Source: Bacteroidales bacterium (GTDB taxonomy: Bacteria > Bacteroidota > Bacteroidia > Bacteroidales > UBA932). From it: DNA of 64,000 nucleotides. Positions within the stretch are counted from its first letter, which is position 1. The number at the start of each line of letters is the position of its first letter. The notes below the pieces were generated by a model. It was given only the letters and a program-made list of their open reading frames with translations, had not been told where the DNA came from and ran no database searches. The stretch spans positions 1 to 64,000 of the forward strand of contig JAFRRF010000001.1 in assembly GCA_017428245.1 (NCBI GenBank), in the 5' to 3' direction. The position numbers and the translations under genes are program-made. This document shows, piece after piece, positions 7,489 to 16,579 of this stretch.

Positions 7489-8400
7489 ATGATAGATTTC
7501 TTATCCGTCACCTGGAACGTCGACCCGATCATCTTCAAGATCGGGCCGCTCACCCTGCGCTGGTACTCGCTGCTGTTCGTGGCAGGTTTCCCGCTGGGCT
7601 ACTGGTTCTTCATCAAGTTTTACAAACGCGAGGGCGTGGACACCAAACTGCTGGAACCTCTGCTTTACGCGCTGCTCATCGGCACCATCGTGGGCGCCCG
7701 GCTCGGCCACTGCCTGTTCTATGAACCCTCCTACTACCTGACGAAGGCACACTGGGTCGAAATTTTCATGCCCTGGCGGGGTGGCCTGGCCTCACACGGC
7801 GGCGCCATCGGCGTAATGCTGGCCGTATGGTGGTATGTCCACCGCTACGGAAAGAAAAACGGCTTCGACATACTCTGGCTCTTTGACCGCCTGGTAATCG
7901 CAGTAGCCTTCGCCGGCTGCTTCATTCGCCTGGGCAACCTGTTCAACTCCGAGATCTACGGCGACGTAACCGACCTGCCCTGGGGCTTTATCTTTGTCCG
8001 TCGCGGCGAGACCCTGCCCAAGCATCCTACGCAGATCTACGAGGCGCTCTCCTATCTGATCCTCGGCATCTTCCTGGCCCTGATGTACCAGAAGAAACTC
8101 GACAAGCTCTACCGCGGCTGGTTCTTCGGAATGTTTTTCCTCGTCTGCTTCGGCATGCGTTTCCTGATCGAGTTCATCAAGGAGCCGCAAGTGGGCTTCG
8201 AAGAGAATATGACCATCAACATGGGTCAGTCGCTCAGCATCCCGTTTATCCTTGCGGGCATCGCCCTGCTGGTGTATGCCTATACCAAAAAGATTCCGGC
8301 CCGGAGGATCGAACCCGAGAAGACGAACTACCGCCCGCTTTCCAAGGAACAGCGTCTGGCGCAACAACAGCAGCAGCAACACAAGAAGAGCAAGAAATGA
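7489..8400 (+). CDS. lgt: Prolipoprotein diacylglyceryl transferase
   Basis: A 303-residue inner-membrane enzyme that adds diacylglyceryl from phosphatidylglycerol to the lipobox cysteine of prolipoproteins. Seven hydrophobic segments are visible. The signature region is WRGGLASHGGAIGVMLAVWW (about residues 95-114), followed by RLGNLFNSEIYGDVTDLPWG and HPTQIYEAL. I start at MIDFLSV (7489); the upstream in-frame ATG at 7438 would place coding sequence in the inverted repeat. The C-terminus has a Gln/Lys-rich tail (QQQQQHKKSKK), longer than in many homologues. It overlaps the next gene by 4 bp (ATGA). Confidence 0.95.
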   Translation: MIDFLSVTWNVDPIIFKIGPLTLRWYSLLFVAGFPLGYWFFIKFYKREGVDTKLLEPLLYALLIGTIVGARLGHCLFYEPSYYLTKAHWVEIFMPWRGGLASHGGAIGVMLAVWWYVHRYGKKNGFDILWLFDRLVIAVAFAGCFIRLGNLFNSEIYGDVTDLPWGFIFVRRGETLPKHPTQIYEALSYLILGIFLALMYQKKLDKLYRGWFFGMFFLVCFGMRFLIEFIKEPQVGFEENMTINMGQSLSIPFILAGIALLVYAYTKKIPARRIEPEKTNYRPLSKEQRLAQQQQQQHKKSKK

Positions 8401-9479
8401 GACGCATCCTGCTGACAATCATTTTGGCGCTCTCCTGCGTGGTGGCGCAGGCGCAGGCACCCTTGCAGTGCCCCGCGCAACCGCAGCCCGCATCCGACGC
8501 CGACTCCCTACTCACCATCGCGATGTGCGGCGACATTATGATGGGCACCACCTACCCCAGCGTCCGTCTGCCGCAGAACGACGGAGCCGATATCTTCGCC
8601 GACGTGAAGCAACTCTTCCTCGACGCCGATCTGGCAGCCGGCAACCTGGAAGGAGTAATCTGCGAGGGCGGTATCTGCACCAAGAACACTTCTGCAGCCA
8701 ATAATTACGCCTTCCGGATGCCTGAAAGCTACGTACACCTGCTCAAGGACGCCGGCTTCGACTACCTCAACCTGGCCAACAACCACACCAACGATTTCGG
8801 CACCTACGGTCTGGAACGTACCCGCACGCTGCTCGAGAGAGAAGGCATCCGTTACAGCGGCCTTCCCGACTGCGAAAGCACCGTCGTCGAAAAAGACGGC
8901 GTCCGCTACGGCATCTGCTCGTTCGGACACAACTCCTATACGCTGAAACACACCGACACGGCGTCCGTGACACGGATCGTCACGGAACTGCGTCCGCAGT
9001 GCGATATCCTCGTAGTTACTTTCCACGGCGGGGCGGAAGGATCGAAATTCTCCCACCTGCCCAACGGCCCCGAGACCTATCTGGGCGAAAACCGCGGCAA
9101 CCTGCGGACCTTCGCCCACCATTGCATCGACTTGGGCGCGGATATCGTCTTCGGCCACGGCCCGCACGTGACGCGCGCGCTGGAATGCTACAACGGCCAT
9201 CTGATTGCATACAGCCTCGGCAACTTCTGCACCACTTTCGGCGTGAACCTGTCCGGAGTCAACGGCTATGCGCCCGTGCTTGTGGCCCGCATCACCCGCG
9301 ACGGCCAGTTTGTCGAGGGACGCATCCACTCCTTCATCCAGACCCAGGGCACCGGCCCGAAACTGGATGCTTCCGACAAGGTCGCACAGCATATGCGCAG
9401 CCTCTCGGAAGCCGATTTCCGCGGCCAGTACGGCCTGGGAATCTCCGATAACGGAACTTTGACTAGAAAAACCCGATAA
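8397..9479 (+). CDS. CapA-family putative metallophosphatase (PgsA/CapA-like), secreted
   Basis: A 360-residue protein with a signal peptide (MRRILLTIILALSCVVAQAQA). The CapA metallophosphatase fold is indicated by MCGDIMMGTTYP (about residue 43), NLANNHTNDFGTYGLERT (about 123), VVTFHGGAEGSKF (about 207) and VFGHGPHVTRALE (about 251); the Asp, Asn and His residues match the metal site. Founding members take part in poly-gamma-glutamate export, but most family members in Bacteroidota have no known substrate. It is translationally coupled to lgt and ends in a 1-bp overlap with the next gene. Confidence 0.85.
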   Translation: MRRILLTIILALSCVVAQAQAPLQCPAQPQPASDADSLLTIAMCGDIMMGTTYPSVRLPQNDGADIFADVKQLFLDADLAAGNLEGVICEGGICTKNTSAANNYAFRMPESYVHLLKDAGFDYLNLANNHTNDFGTYGLERTRTLLEREGIRYSGLPDCESTVVEKDGVRYGICSFGHNSYTLKHTDTASVTRIVTELRPQCDILVVTFHGGAEGSKFSHLPNGPETYLGENRGNLRTFAHHCIDLGADIVFGHGPHVTRALECYNGHLIAYSLGNFCTTFGVNLSGVNGYAPVLVARITRDGQFVEGRIHSFIQTQGTGPKLDASDKVAQHMRSLSEADFRGQYGLGISDNGTLTRKTR

Positions 9480-10564
9480 TGTCGCCGATTACGCTTCTAC
9501 TGCTCTTCCTGCTGGGTGCGATGGGCATCTCCTTCCTCTGCTCGATCCTCGAGTCAGTGCTGCTCTCCACACCCATCTCCTACATCACGATGCGGGAAGA
9601 CGAGGGCTACAAGCCCGCCACGCGTTTTATGCAATACAAGGACGAGAGCGCCCGGCCGCTGGCCGCAATCCTGGCCCTGAACACGATTGCCAACACCGTC
9701 GGCGCAGCCGGCGTGGGCCGGCAGGCCCAGTTGCTCGGCGGCTCCGAACTGTTCGGGTGGATGTCGGCCATCACCACGCTGCTCATCCTGATCTTCGCCG
9801 AAATCATCCCGAAGACCATCGGCACATCGTACTACCGCAAGCTGATGGGCTTCACGACGAGCGTCCTGCGTGTCCTGATCGTGCTGATGTACCCGATCGT
9901 GATCCTCATCGAACTGATTACGCGCATCTTCCAGAAAGACGACGATGAAGCCTCGGTGAGCCGCGAGGAAGTGTCGGCAATGGCCAATGTGGGCGAAGAA
10001 GAGGGCGTGATCGACAAAGACGAGAACCGCATCATCCAGAATGTCATCAAACTCGACAATGTGAAGGCCTACGACGTGATGACGCCACGGGTGGTCGCAC
10101 AGATTGCCTCGGAGAATATGACCCTGCGCAACTTCTACAAGGACAAGGACTTCGAGCACTACTCCCGCATCCCCGTCTATAGCGAAAGCCCCGAATACAT
10201 CACGGGTTACATCCTCCGCAGCGAGGCGCTCGAATGCCTGGCCGAAGACAAGTTCGACATGCGCCTGAGCGAGATCAAGCGCGACGTCACCTTCTTCAAC
10301 GAAGAACAGTCCGTGGCTGACATCTGGGACACGCTCCTGGCCAAGAAAGAGCAGATCGGCCTGATCATCGACGAGTACGGCTGCTTCCAGGGTATCCTTA
10401 CGCTCGAAGACATCATCGAGACCATCCTCGGCCTGGAGATCATCGACGAGAACGACGAGGTCGCCGACATGCAGCAGTTCGCCCGCGAACGCTGGCAGCG
10501 GCGCGCCAAACGTTTCAAGGAAATCCAGCTTCCTGTCGAACCCTCCGACAACGACGACGATTAG
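9479..10564 (+). CDS. CNNM/hemolysin-family transporter with CBS domains
   Basis: A 361-residue membrane protein. The N-terminal DUF21/CNNM domain (about residues 1-165) contains four hydrophobic stretches and the conserved FCSILESVLLSTPISYI and ALNTIANTVGAA motifs. A CBS pair follows (about 195-320), opening with YDVMTPRVVAQIAS and ending DEYGCFQGILTLEDIIETILG. The C-terminal CorC_HlyC domain is absent. CNNM proteins are implicated in magnesium or sodium transport. The 1-bp overlap with the CapA-like gene and the 4-bp gap to miaA point to one operon from lgt onward. Confidence 0.88.
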   Translation: MSPITLLLLFLLGAMGISFLCSILESVLLSTPISYITMREDEGYKPATRFMQYKDESARPLAAILALNTIANTVGAAGVGRQAQLLGGSELFGWMSAITTLLILIFAEIIPKTIGTSYYRKLMGFTTSVLRVLIVLMYPIVILIELITRIFQKDDDEASVSREEVSAMANVGEEEGVIDKDENRIIQNVIKLDNVKAYDVMTPRVVAQIASENMTLRNFYKDKDFEHYSRIPVYSESPEYITGYILRSEALECLAEDKFDMRLSEIKRDVTFFNEEQSVADIWDTLLAKKEQIGLIIDEYGCFQGILTLEDIIETILGLEIIDENDEVADMQQFARERWQRRAKRFKEIQLPVEPSDNDDD

Positions 10565-10568
10565 CCGT

Positions 10569-11432
10569 ATGCTTCCCGAAGGCTACGACCTGATCTGCAT
10601 TCTCGGACCCACGGCCTCCGGAAAGACACGCTATGCGGTCCAACTGGCCCGGGAGCTCGACGGAGAGATCCTATCCGGCGACTCGCGGCAGGTGTACCGC
10701 GGGATGGACATCGGCACGGGCAAGGACCTGGCCGACTATGGCGAAATCCCCTACCACCTGATCGACATTGTGGACGCGGGAGAAAAATACAACATCTTCC
10801 AGTACCAGAAGGACTTCGAGCGGGCGTACCGCGACATCGTAGAGCGTGGAAAGACCCCGATTCTCTGCGGCGGCAGCGGCCTCTACATCGAGGCCGCCAC
10901 CTGCGGATACCATCTCCCCGACGTGCCGCCCGACCCGGCGCTGCGCGCCGAACTGGAGCAGCAACCCACCGAAGAGCTCATTGCCCGCTACGAGAAGCTC
11001 CGCAAGCCCCACAACACCACCGACTACGACACGCGGCAACGCCTCATCCGCGCCCTGGAAATCGCCATCTGGGAAGAGTCGCACCCCGTGGTCCGCTCGG
11101 AATTCCTGCCCAAAAAGACGAAATACATCGGCATCGCCGTCTCACGCGAAGAGCGCAACGCACGCATCGACCGGCGTCTCCGCGCCCGCCTCGACGAAGG
11201 CCTGATAAACGAAGTCCGCGGCCTGCTCGACCGCGGACTCAAACCCGAAGACCTCCTATATTACGGCCTCGAGTACAAATACGTCACCCTCTACCTCACC
11301 GGCGCCCTCCCCTACGACGAGATGGTCATCAAACTCCAGACCGCCATCCACCAGTTCGCCAAACGCCAGATGACCTGGTTCAGAGGGATGGAGAGAAGGG
11401 GGATCAGAATTGAATGGGTCGAACCGGCGTAG
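10569..11432 (+). CDS. miaA: tRNA dimethylallyltransferase
   Basis: A 287-residue enzyme that adds dimethylallyl to N6 of A37 in tRNAs reading UNN codons. The P-loop is LGPTASGKT (about residues 12-20), followed by DSRQVYRGMDIGTGK (about 38-52), VDAGEKYNIFQY and LCGGSGLYIEA, and the tRNA-contact region VSREERNARIDRR. The end, FAKRQMTWFRGM, is the normal C-terminus. Its last 29 bp overlap tail-to-tail with the end of the PHP phosphatase gene on the other strand. Confidence 0.96.
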   Translation: MLPEGYDLICILGPTASGKTRYAVQLARELDGEILSGDSRQVYRGMDIGTGKDLADYGEIPYHLIDIVDAGEKYNIFQYQKDFERAYRDIVERGKTPILCGGSGLYIEAATCGYHLPDVPPDPALRAELEQQPTEELIARYEKLRKPHNTTDYDTRQRLIRALEIAIWEESHPVVRSEFLPKKTKYIGIAVSREERNARIDRRLRARLDEGLINEVRGLLDRGLKPEDLLYYGLEYKYVTLYLTGALPYDEMVIKLQTAIHQFAKRQMTWFRGMERRGIRIEWVEPA

Positions 11433-12087
11433 CGAGCGACGCGCGGAACGCCCCCAGGCTATGCAGATCCGAACCGGAACAAGTATAGTATCCTGCTTTC
11501 AAAAGGAAGCGCGCTTTCCGGGCAGGCGCTTCGCCATACATACCGCATAAAGAAGGCAGGTTGAGCTGAAACTCCACGCCGGAGTCGTGAAGGCGGTGGT
11601 AATCCGTTTCCTCCATATAATAATAACGCTCCGGATGAGCCAGCAGGGGGTGAAAGCCACGTGCCCTGACCTGTTCCAGCAACTCCATGAAATTCATTGG
11701 AGCATTGTAGTATGAGGTCTCTATGAGCAGTCTGTCGCCTGCATCGCCGATCGGCAGCAACTCGCCCCGTTTCAGCCGCTCTTCGAACAAGGCGTCGAGC
11801 ATATGCTCGGCAGCCAGATGCAGCCGGACTGAGCCGGTCCACAGCCGCTGCAGGTCTTCAAACCGCGCTTGCAGCCCGGCCGGTGTATTGGGGAAATCCT
11901 CCATCACGTGGGGCGTCAGCCATACTTCCCGGATGCCTTGCTCCTCATACCAGCGCAGCACTTCCAAAGCGGCTTCGGGAGAAGGAATTCCGTCGTCCAC
12001 ACCCGGAAGGATATGGCTATGCCAATCCGTCCAGCCGCGCAGGATACCGCGTGCAAGCAGGGACTTTTTCCGGGAAAAGGGCCACAT
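11404..12087 (-). CDS. PHP-domain tyrosine-protein phosphatase, CpsB/YwqE type
   Basis: A 227-residue member of the PHP phosphatase family that dephosphorylates bacterial tyrosine kinases. Metal-binding motifs are visible: DWHSHILPGVDDG (residues 21-33), LTPHVMED, LLIETSY, LLAHPERY and CSGSDLHSLG. It is the last gene of the polysaccharide locus, about 22 kb downstream of the wzc-type kinase gene, and the natural substrate would be the Tyr-rich tail of that kinase. It starts 6 bp after the OmpA-family gene. Confidence 0.9.
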   Translation of the reverse strand: MWPFSRKKSLLARGILRGWTDWHSHILPGVDDGIPSPEAALEVLRWYEEQGIREVWLTPHVMEDFPNTPAGLQARFEDLQRLWTGSVRLHLAAEHMLDALFEERLKRGELLPIGDAGDRLLIETSYYNAPMNFMELLEQVRARGFHPLLAHPERYYYMEETDYHRLHDSGVEFQLNLPSLCGMYGEAPARKARFLLKAGYYTCSGSDLHSLGAFRASLATPVRPIQF

Positions 12088-12093
12088 CGCCCG

Positions 12094-13953
12094 TCAGTCT
12101 TCCTGAATCATATAGCGGATCCGCACCTTCACGCAGCGGTTGAGCTTGGCGTTCAGACCGCGCGTGCTCGGATCGTTCACCGTCCGGATGCCGTCCTGGT
12201 TGTTGATCAGATAAATCTGCGACTTGACGTCCTGCAGCTCCTTATGCCCGGTAAGCCAGGAGATCACGGTATTCGCGCGGTTCTCGGCAAGTGCTGCATT
12301 GCGCTCCGTACCCACATGACTGGCATCCGCGCCGGAATAGTTGTCCTGGCTTGTAGCCAGACCCTCAACCTGGATGAGCATCACGATGCCTTTGTCGAGG
12401 ATTTTCCGCACACGGGCGACAGCGGCTTCGTCGGTAAACTGCGAAACATAGCCTTCGTTGGCGTGCAGCGCTGCGTAAACATCGGCAAAACTCACCAGTT
12501 CATCGCCTTCGCCGATATCCATAAAGCGGGTGACCGTCTCCAGGCCGGCGTGGGCGTTCAAACCATAAGAATTGGTCTCCTGATAGTTTGCACTGCTGAG
12601 CAGGTGCTGGCCCAGTGTGGCGTCGTCAATACGATACTTCCAGACATTCAGGTTATCGAAGATCGGAGCATAGTAGTAGCCCGCCTTATCCCGGAACTCG
12701 TTCATCGTCTCGTAGTCGAGGCTCAACGAGATCGGAGTCCCTTCCAGCATCTCATAGCCGCGGGGGACGAAATCGACGGCAAAATCGCGGTCGGCTGTTT
12801 CCGTAGGCAGATCGACCGTAGCCAATCCATTGAGCGACTGCCCGGCGAGAATTCGGGCGGCCGCCTTTTCGGTGTCGGCATATCGCTTCTGGGTGAAGAT
12901 GCCGCCGGCCAGATAGTCGATTGCATTGACGGCAGAGGTCGAAATCTGTGGCGCATCGTTGCGGCCCGAGTAGTTGTTCGGATAGAACACGAAGAAAGTG
13001 AGCGTACCGTTGCGGACCGGTTTTTCCCGCTCGATGATCGCTTCTTCCTCCTTGACTTTCATCACCTGGATCTCCCGCTCCGTACGGGAATCCCGATAGA
13101 CCGTCGTCATCACGCGGTTCCAGCCGTTGCTGCCTTTCTTGCCGAGATAGAAGGTGAAACCCACGTGGAGACCCAGGTTCGCATCGATCTTGTGGGCGGC
13201 GTGATCGGCCTGGCCGTATTCCAGATCGAAGTTGGTCTGGTAAACCAGGGCGCGGGCTTTGATGTCGAGGGAAAAGCGTTTGTCGGGTGTAAAGAAACGG
13301 CTGTACTGAAGTTCCGTATGGGCGCTCAACTCGTTGTCCGAACCGTAAGCGTGGTTATATCCCATATGGTGGACTCCGCCGACACCGGCGCTGAGCATCC
13401 ACTGGTTCATCAGCCGGCGGCTGCCGATTCCTTCGTAGCCGTAATACATTCTCGAAAGGTTCAGAATCGCCGAAAGGCTGACATCCCACCACGGCGTCTT
13501 CATCAGCCGGTAGTCGGCACCGGAAACGTCTTGATAGCCATAGTGACCGGTCTGATAGGCCGTATAGCCCCGCGAGTTGGACTGGATGAATTCCGCCTTC
13601 AGGGCCACCCACGGCATAAACCACTTGCCGACACCCACGCTCCAGTCGGGCGAAATCGTCCCCTTGAAGGGGCCGAGATTGGAGTAGTCTCCACGGAAAG
13701 TGTGGACGCCTCCCGTAGCAAAAACAAACCAGTTCTTCCCAAAGCGGTTGGTGACCACCCGGTACGGGTCCACCAGCGTATCTTTCTGCAGAAAGACATA
13801 CTCCTGCGGTGCCATCGTCACCGTGTCGCGATAGACTTCCCGATAGTCCTTGTACTTGTCATCGATCTGCGCCTGCATCGGTAACGCCGCCATCACGCCG
13901 ACCAAGACGAGGACGAGCCGGCGCCATTTCCTTTGAAATCCTTTCATAGCCAT
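12094..13953 (-). CDS. OmpA-family outer-membrane protein
   Basis: A 619-residue protein with a signal peptide (RLVLVLVGVMAALPMQAQ). The first half (about 40-320) is rich in alternating aromatic and polar residues and looks like an outer-membrane barrel (for example GKNWFVFATGGVHTFRGDYS). The second half ends in an OmpA-type peptidoglycan-binding module with IQVEGLATSQDNYSG, ERNAALAENRANTV and a final basic strand; the classical motif is degenerate. It lies 9 bp after the acetyltransferase gene and just before the phosphatase gene. Position suggests a role in anchoring or exporting the polysaccharide; this is inference. Confidence 0.8.
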   Translation of the reverse strand: MAMKGFQRKWRRLVLVLVGVMAALPMQAQIDDKYKDYREVYRDTVTMAPQEYVFLQKDTLVDPYRVVTNRFGKNWFVFATGGVHTFRGDYSNLGPFKGTISPDWSVGVGKWFMPWVALKAEFIQSNSRGYTAYQTGHYGYQDVSGADYRLMKTPWWDVSLSAILNLSRMYYGYEGIGSRRLMNQWMLSAGVGGVHHMGYNHAYGSDNELSAHTELQYSRFFTPDKRFSLDIKARALVYQTNFDLEYGQADHAAHKIDANLGLHVGFTFYLGKKGSNGWNRVMTTVYRDSRTEREIQVMKVKEEEAIIEREKPVRNGTLTFFVFYPNNYSGRNDAPQISTSAVNAIDYLAGGIFTQKRYADTEKAAARILAGQSLNGLATVDLPTETADRDFAVDFVPRGYEMLEGTPISLSLDYETMNEFRDKAGYYYAPIFDNLNVWKYRIDDATLGQHLLSSANYQETNSYGLNAHAGLETVTRFMDIGEGDELVSFADVYAALHANEGYVSQFTDEAAVARVRKILDKGIVMLIQVEGLATSQDNYSGADASHVGTERNAALAENRANTVISWLTGHKELQDVKSQIYLINNQDGIRTVNDPSTRGLNAKLNRCVKVRIRYMIQED

Positions 13954-13962
13954 ATTTTTTAT

Positions 13963-14556
13963 CTATTTTTTCGGGTAACACTGAACGGCCATATAGCCGT
14001 CGTCAAGATCTGCAATCTGCCGGACCTCCGTCGCGCGATGGCACGATTTGATGGAGGGCTGGTTTTCGGGAGCAATGGTGGCCTGCATCTTCAGGCCTGC
14101 AGCGTGACAGATTTCGGCGCAACTGGCCCAAATCGCCGTACCAATGCCTTGGTTCTGGTACGCACGGTCCACGATCAGCCCGGCAAAGGCACGGCCGATG
14201 AAAAACCCGCGCAAAAAGAAATAGCCGGCCATCCGGCCGTCCGGCGCCGTGACCTGCATCATCAGAAATGCCGGATTGCGCCAAAGCCGGCGCAACGTCT
14301 TCGCATCGAAGAGATGCGGATGGAACCATATCAGGTTTTCGGCCGGCTGGGCGTTCAAAAATGCATTCAGCTCCGGCAAATCCATTTCTTCCAGCAAAGA
14401 GTAACGATAACCGGCAACTTCCCTTCGCTTCAATATCTCAGTCGCTTTTTCCGGAAGCCGACGGTACCGGATCCGGAACAGAAGCCCATTCACGTCTTCC
14501 ACCCGATTCCAGAGTCCCGGACATTTCCGTTTAAGAGCAATCAATGCGGCGATCAT
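13963..14556 (-). CDS. GNAT-family N-acetyltransferase
   Basis: A 197-residue protein with the GNAT acetyl-CoA-binding motif GLIVDRAYQNQGIGTAIW (the QNQGIG turn), preceded by RMAGYFFLRGFFIGRAFAG. The N-terminal third (FRIRYRRLPEKATEILKRRE) is unlike other GNATs. It overlaps the upstream glycosyltransferase by 4 bp. In this context it may acetylate an amino-sugar nucleotide for glycan synthesis, but the acceptor cannot be predicted. Confidence 0.82.
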   Translation of the reverse strand: MIAALIALKRKCPGLWNRVEDVNGLLFRIRYRRLPEKATEILKRREVAGYRYSLLEEMDLPELNAFLNAQPAENLIWFHPHLFDAKTLRRLWRNPAFLMMQVTAPDGRMAGYFFLRGFFIGRAFAGLIVDRAYQNQGIGTAIWASCAEICHAAGLKMQATIAPENQPSIKSCHRATEVRQIADLDDGYMAVQCYPKK

Positions 14557-15713
14557 TTCAATACGCTTTTATAGAAATCTTTGAGACACTGCCGGACATA
14601 CGACTGCTCATAGCGGTCGGAGACCAGCTCCCGCGCAGTGGACGCCATCGAATGAACCAGGGCAGGATTGGTTACGAACCGTTTCATCGCTTCATACAGA
14701 GCTTCTTCGTCGTGGACAGGAACGATGACACCGTTTTTCCCGTCGCGGATAATCTCACGGGAACCGTTGATATCTGTTACGATGGAAGCCAGCTCCATAG
14801 CCCCCGCTTCGATCACCACATTCGGAAAACCTTCCCGATAGCTGGGATGGATGAGCGCATCAGCAGCAGCATACCACGGACGCACATCGGCCTGCCAGCC
14901 ATCCGATACGTGAATGCGGGAAGAGGAGGCAATCAGTTGTTTCGCAGAATCCGAAAGAGGATTCCCGTCCGGTTCTTCGGCGCCCACCAGAAGCAAATGA
15001 ACGTCAGCGCCATAGTGTTCCAGCAGGCGGAAGGCCCGCACCAGTTCGACAAGCCCCTTGTCCCGGTCGAAACGGCCGACGAAAAGGAAAGCGAAAGCAC
15101 TGCCGGAAATCCCGTACGACGCACGGATTTCAGAAGCCTTGTGCAAAATAGCGGCCGTCCGGGTATAAAACTCCATATCGACACCACGCATATTACCATT
15201 CCCGAGCACCTTGAGCGGCTTTCTCGTGACACCGGAGGTGAGCAAGTCGTTCCGGACACCCGCCCCTTCCGGGATCACGTGCGTCGCGCACGCAGCCGTC
15301 AGTTTGTCGGTCAACCAGAACACATTGCGCCGCCAACCCTTCGCATAGGGGAACAGAAGCCCCGTGAACATATGTACCCGGACCGGCACCCGCGTCAGCC
15401 AGGCAGCAAGCATCGAGAGCAGACCGGCCTTCGGTGAAATGGAATGGACCATGTCGGGTTTTTCACGCCGGAATACACGAATCAGCCGGAAGAGCGACAC
15501 CAGATCCCGCAGCGGTGCCATCTTCCGCTCCATAGGAACGGCGATGGTACGCACACCCTCTCGACGTGCAATCCGATCGAGCTCCGGCAGCGGCGAGGAA
15601 AGTGCGATGACTTCATAGTTGTCGGACAATTCCCGAAGAAAACCCCGGCAAAACAAATCCAGCGACAAAGGCACCGTGGCCGTCCGTATGATTTTCTTTT
15701 TCAACCTCAACAA
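14553..15713 (-). CDS. Glycosyltransferase family 4
   Basis: A 386-residue GT-B enzyme. The N-terminal domain shows PDMVHSISPKAGLLSMLAAW and RVHMFTGLLFPYAKGWRR, typical of the WbpH/PglA-like GT4 group that acts on undecaprenyl-linked sugars. The C-terminal nucleotide-sugar domain has LFVGRFDRDKGLVELVRAF and the acceptor/donor motif HPSYREGFPNVVIEAGAMEL (E-x7-E). It would add a sugar in an alpha linkage. It begins directly after the DUF5683-like gene and is coupled to the acetyltransferase gene by ATGA. Its GC content is closer to the genome backbone than that of the genes at 19-30 kb. Confidence 0.9.
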   Translation of the reverse strand: MLRLKKKIIRTATVPLSLDLFCRGFLRELSDNYEVIALSSPLPELDRIARREGVRTIAVPMERKMAPLRDLVSLFRLIRVFRREKPDMVHSISPKAGLLSMLAAWLTRVPVRVHMFTGLLFPYAKGWRRNVFWLTDKLTAACATHVIPEGAGVRNDLLTSGVTRKPLKVLGNGNMRGVDMEFYTRTAAILHKASEIRASYGISGSAFAFLFVGRFDRDKGLVELVRAFRLLEHYGADVHLLLVGAEEPDGNPLSDSAKQLIASSSRIHVSDGWQADVRPWYAAADALIHPSYREGFPNVVIEAGAMELASIVTDINGSREIIRDGKNGVIVPVHDEEALYEAMKRFVTNPALVHSMASTARELVSDRYEQSYVRQCLKDFYKSVLK

Positions 15714-16547
15714 TTAAAACTTGTACACCACGCCGACGCCGTTCTCTCCGGTGGCAGGTTCCACTTTCAAGCGACTGGCACCGTCGCCCACAACGGCATC
15801 GAAGATTCCGAAAAGCCAGATACCCGCCATCGCGCCCAACGAAATGTTGCGGACCAATTTGTAGCCGTCCGCCTTGCTCTGCCAACTGTCGGCAGGAAAC
15901 TCACCGGCATCCGCACGCTTCTGATAGCCATACGCCTTCAACTGGAAGACAGCAGCCGCCGCGCCCAGTGCGACTTCGGAACCGAGAATCACCAAGCCTT
16001 TGGCCGTGTTGCCCTTATATAGCTGGCCGACGCCAGGCACCACACTCATCAGCGCAGCCAGCCCGTTATTGGCCGATTCTATCCCGTAACAGTCGAACAC
16101 CACGTTGCGGTTCTTCTCCGAAACCGCGAACAACTGGTCGTGTTCCCAACGAAACTCCTGGTCATTGAAATCCTCGAAAGTCAGATAGGAATCCACCCGC
16201 TGGGCCAGCACTACGGCTTCTCCTTCCGCATCCCGGAAGGCAATCCGGTAGGTCACCGGCACACCGGCACCTGCCACCAGCGAGTCGAGCTGCACAGAAC
16301 TCCGCTCCACGCGATACTTCGAAGCCACATAGTGAATCAACGGATCGAAACGCCCGTCCATCAAACGATTATAATCGGCATCCGCCTGATGGAAAGCCTT
16401 GAATACATAGCTGTCGTTTGTCCGCTTCCGGTTCATCGCCTCTTCTCCTTTCTGCACCCACTCCGGCTTGACACCCGCCAAAGCGTCCGGAGCCGGAAGC
16501 AACCAGACAACTGCGAGTAATACAAAAAACCGATTAAATAATGACAT
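15714..16547 (-). CDS. Secreted/membrane protein of the DUF5683 type
   Basis: A 277-residue protein starting at MSLFNRFFVLLAVVWLLP (signal peptide ending near ALAG). The distinctive part is SVVPGVGQLYKGNTAKGLVI (about residues 185-204), a TM2-like loop with hydrophobic segments on both sides, as in DUF5683 proteins of Bacteroidota. A third hydrophobic stretch, LGAMAGIWLFGIFDAVVG, lies near the end. Its function is unknown. The internal start at 16547 was chosen because the longer frame from 16586 would add a non-family stretch and overlap the preceding gene. It interrupts a row of glycosyltransferases, perhaps marking the edge of the variable cassette. Confidence 0.75.
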   Translation of the reverse strand: MSLFNRFFVLLAVVWLLPAPDALAGVKPEWVQKGEEAMNRKRTNDSYVFKAFHQADADYNRLMDGRFDPLIHYVASKYRVERSSVQLDSLVAGAGVPVTYRIAFRDAEGEAVVLAQRVDSYLTFEDFNDQEFRWEHDQLFAVSEKNRNVVFDCYGIESANNGLAALMSVVPGVGQLYKGNTAKGLVILGSEVALGAAAAVFQLKAYGYQKRADAGEFPADSWQSKADGYKLVRNISLGAMAGIWLFGIFDAVVGDGASRLKVEPATGENGVGVVYKF

Positions 16548-16579
16548 AATCCTAATTTTGTCCCAAAAATACATAAAAA

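Noticed and set aside
11869-13884. Long plus-strand frame (671 codons) opposite the OmpA-family gene
   Set aside because: The minus-strand frame has a signal peptide and an OmpA-like end; the plus-strand frame shows no family signature.
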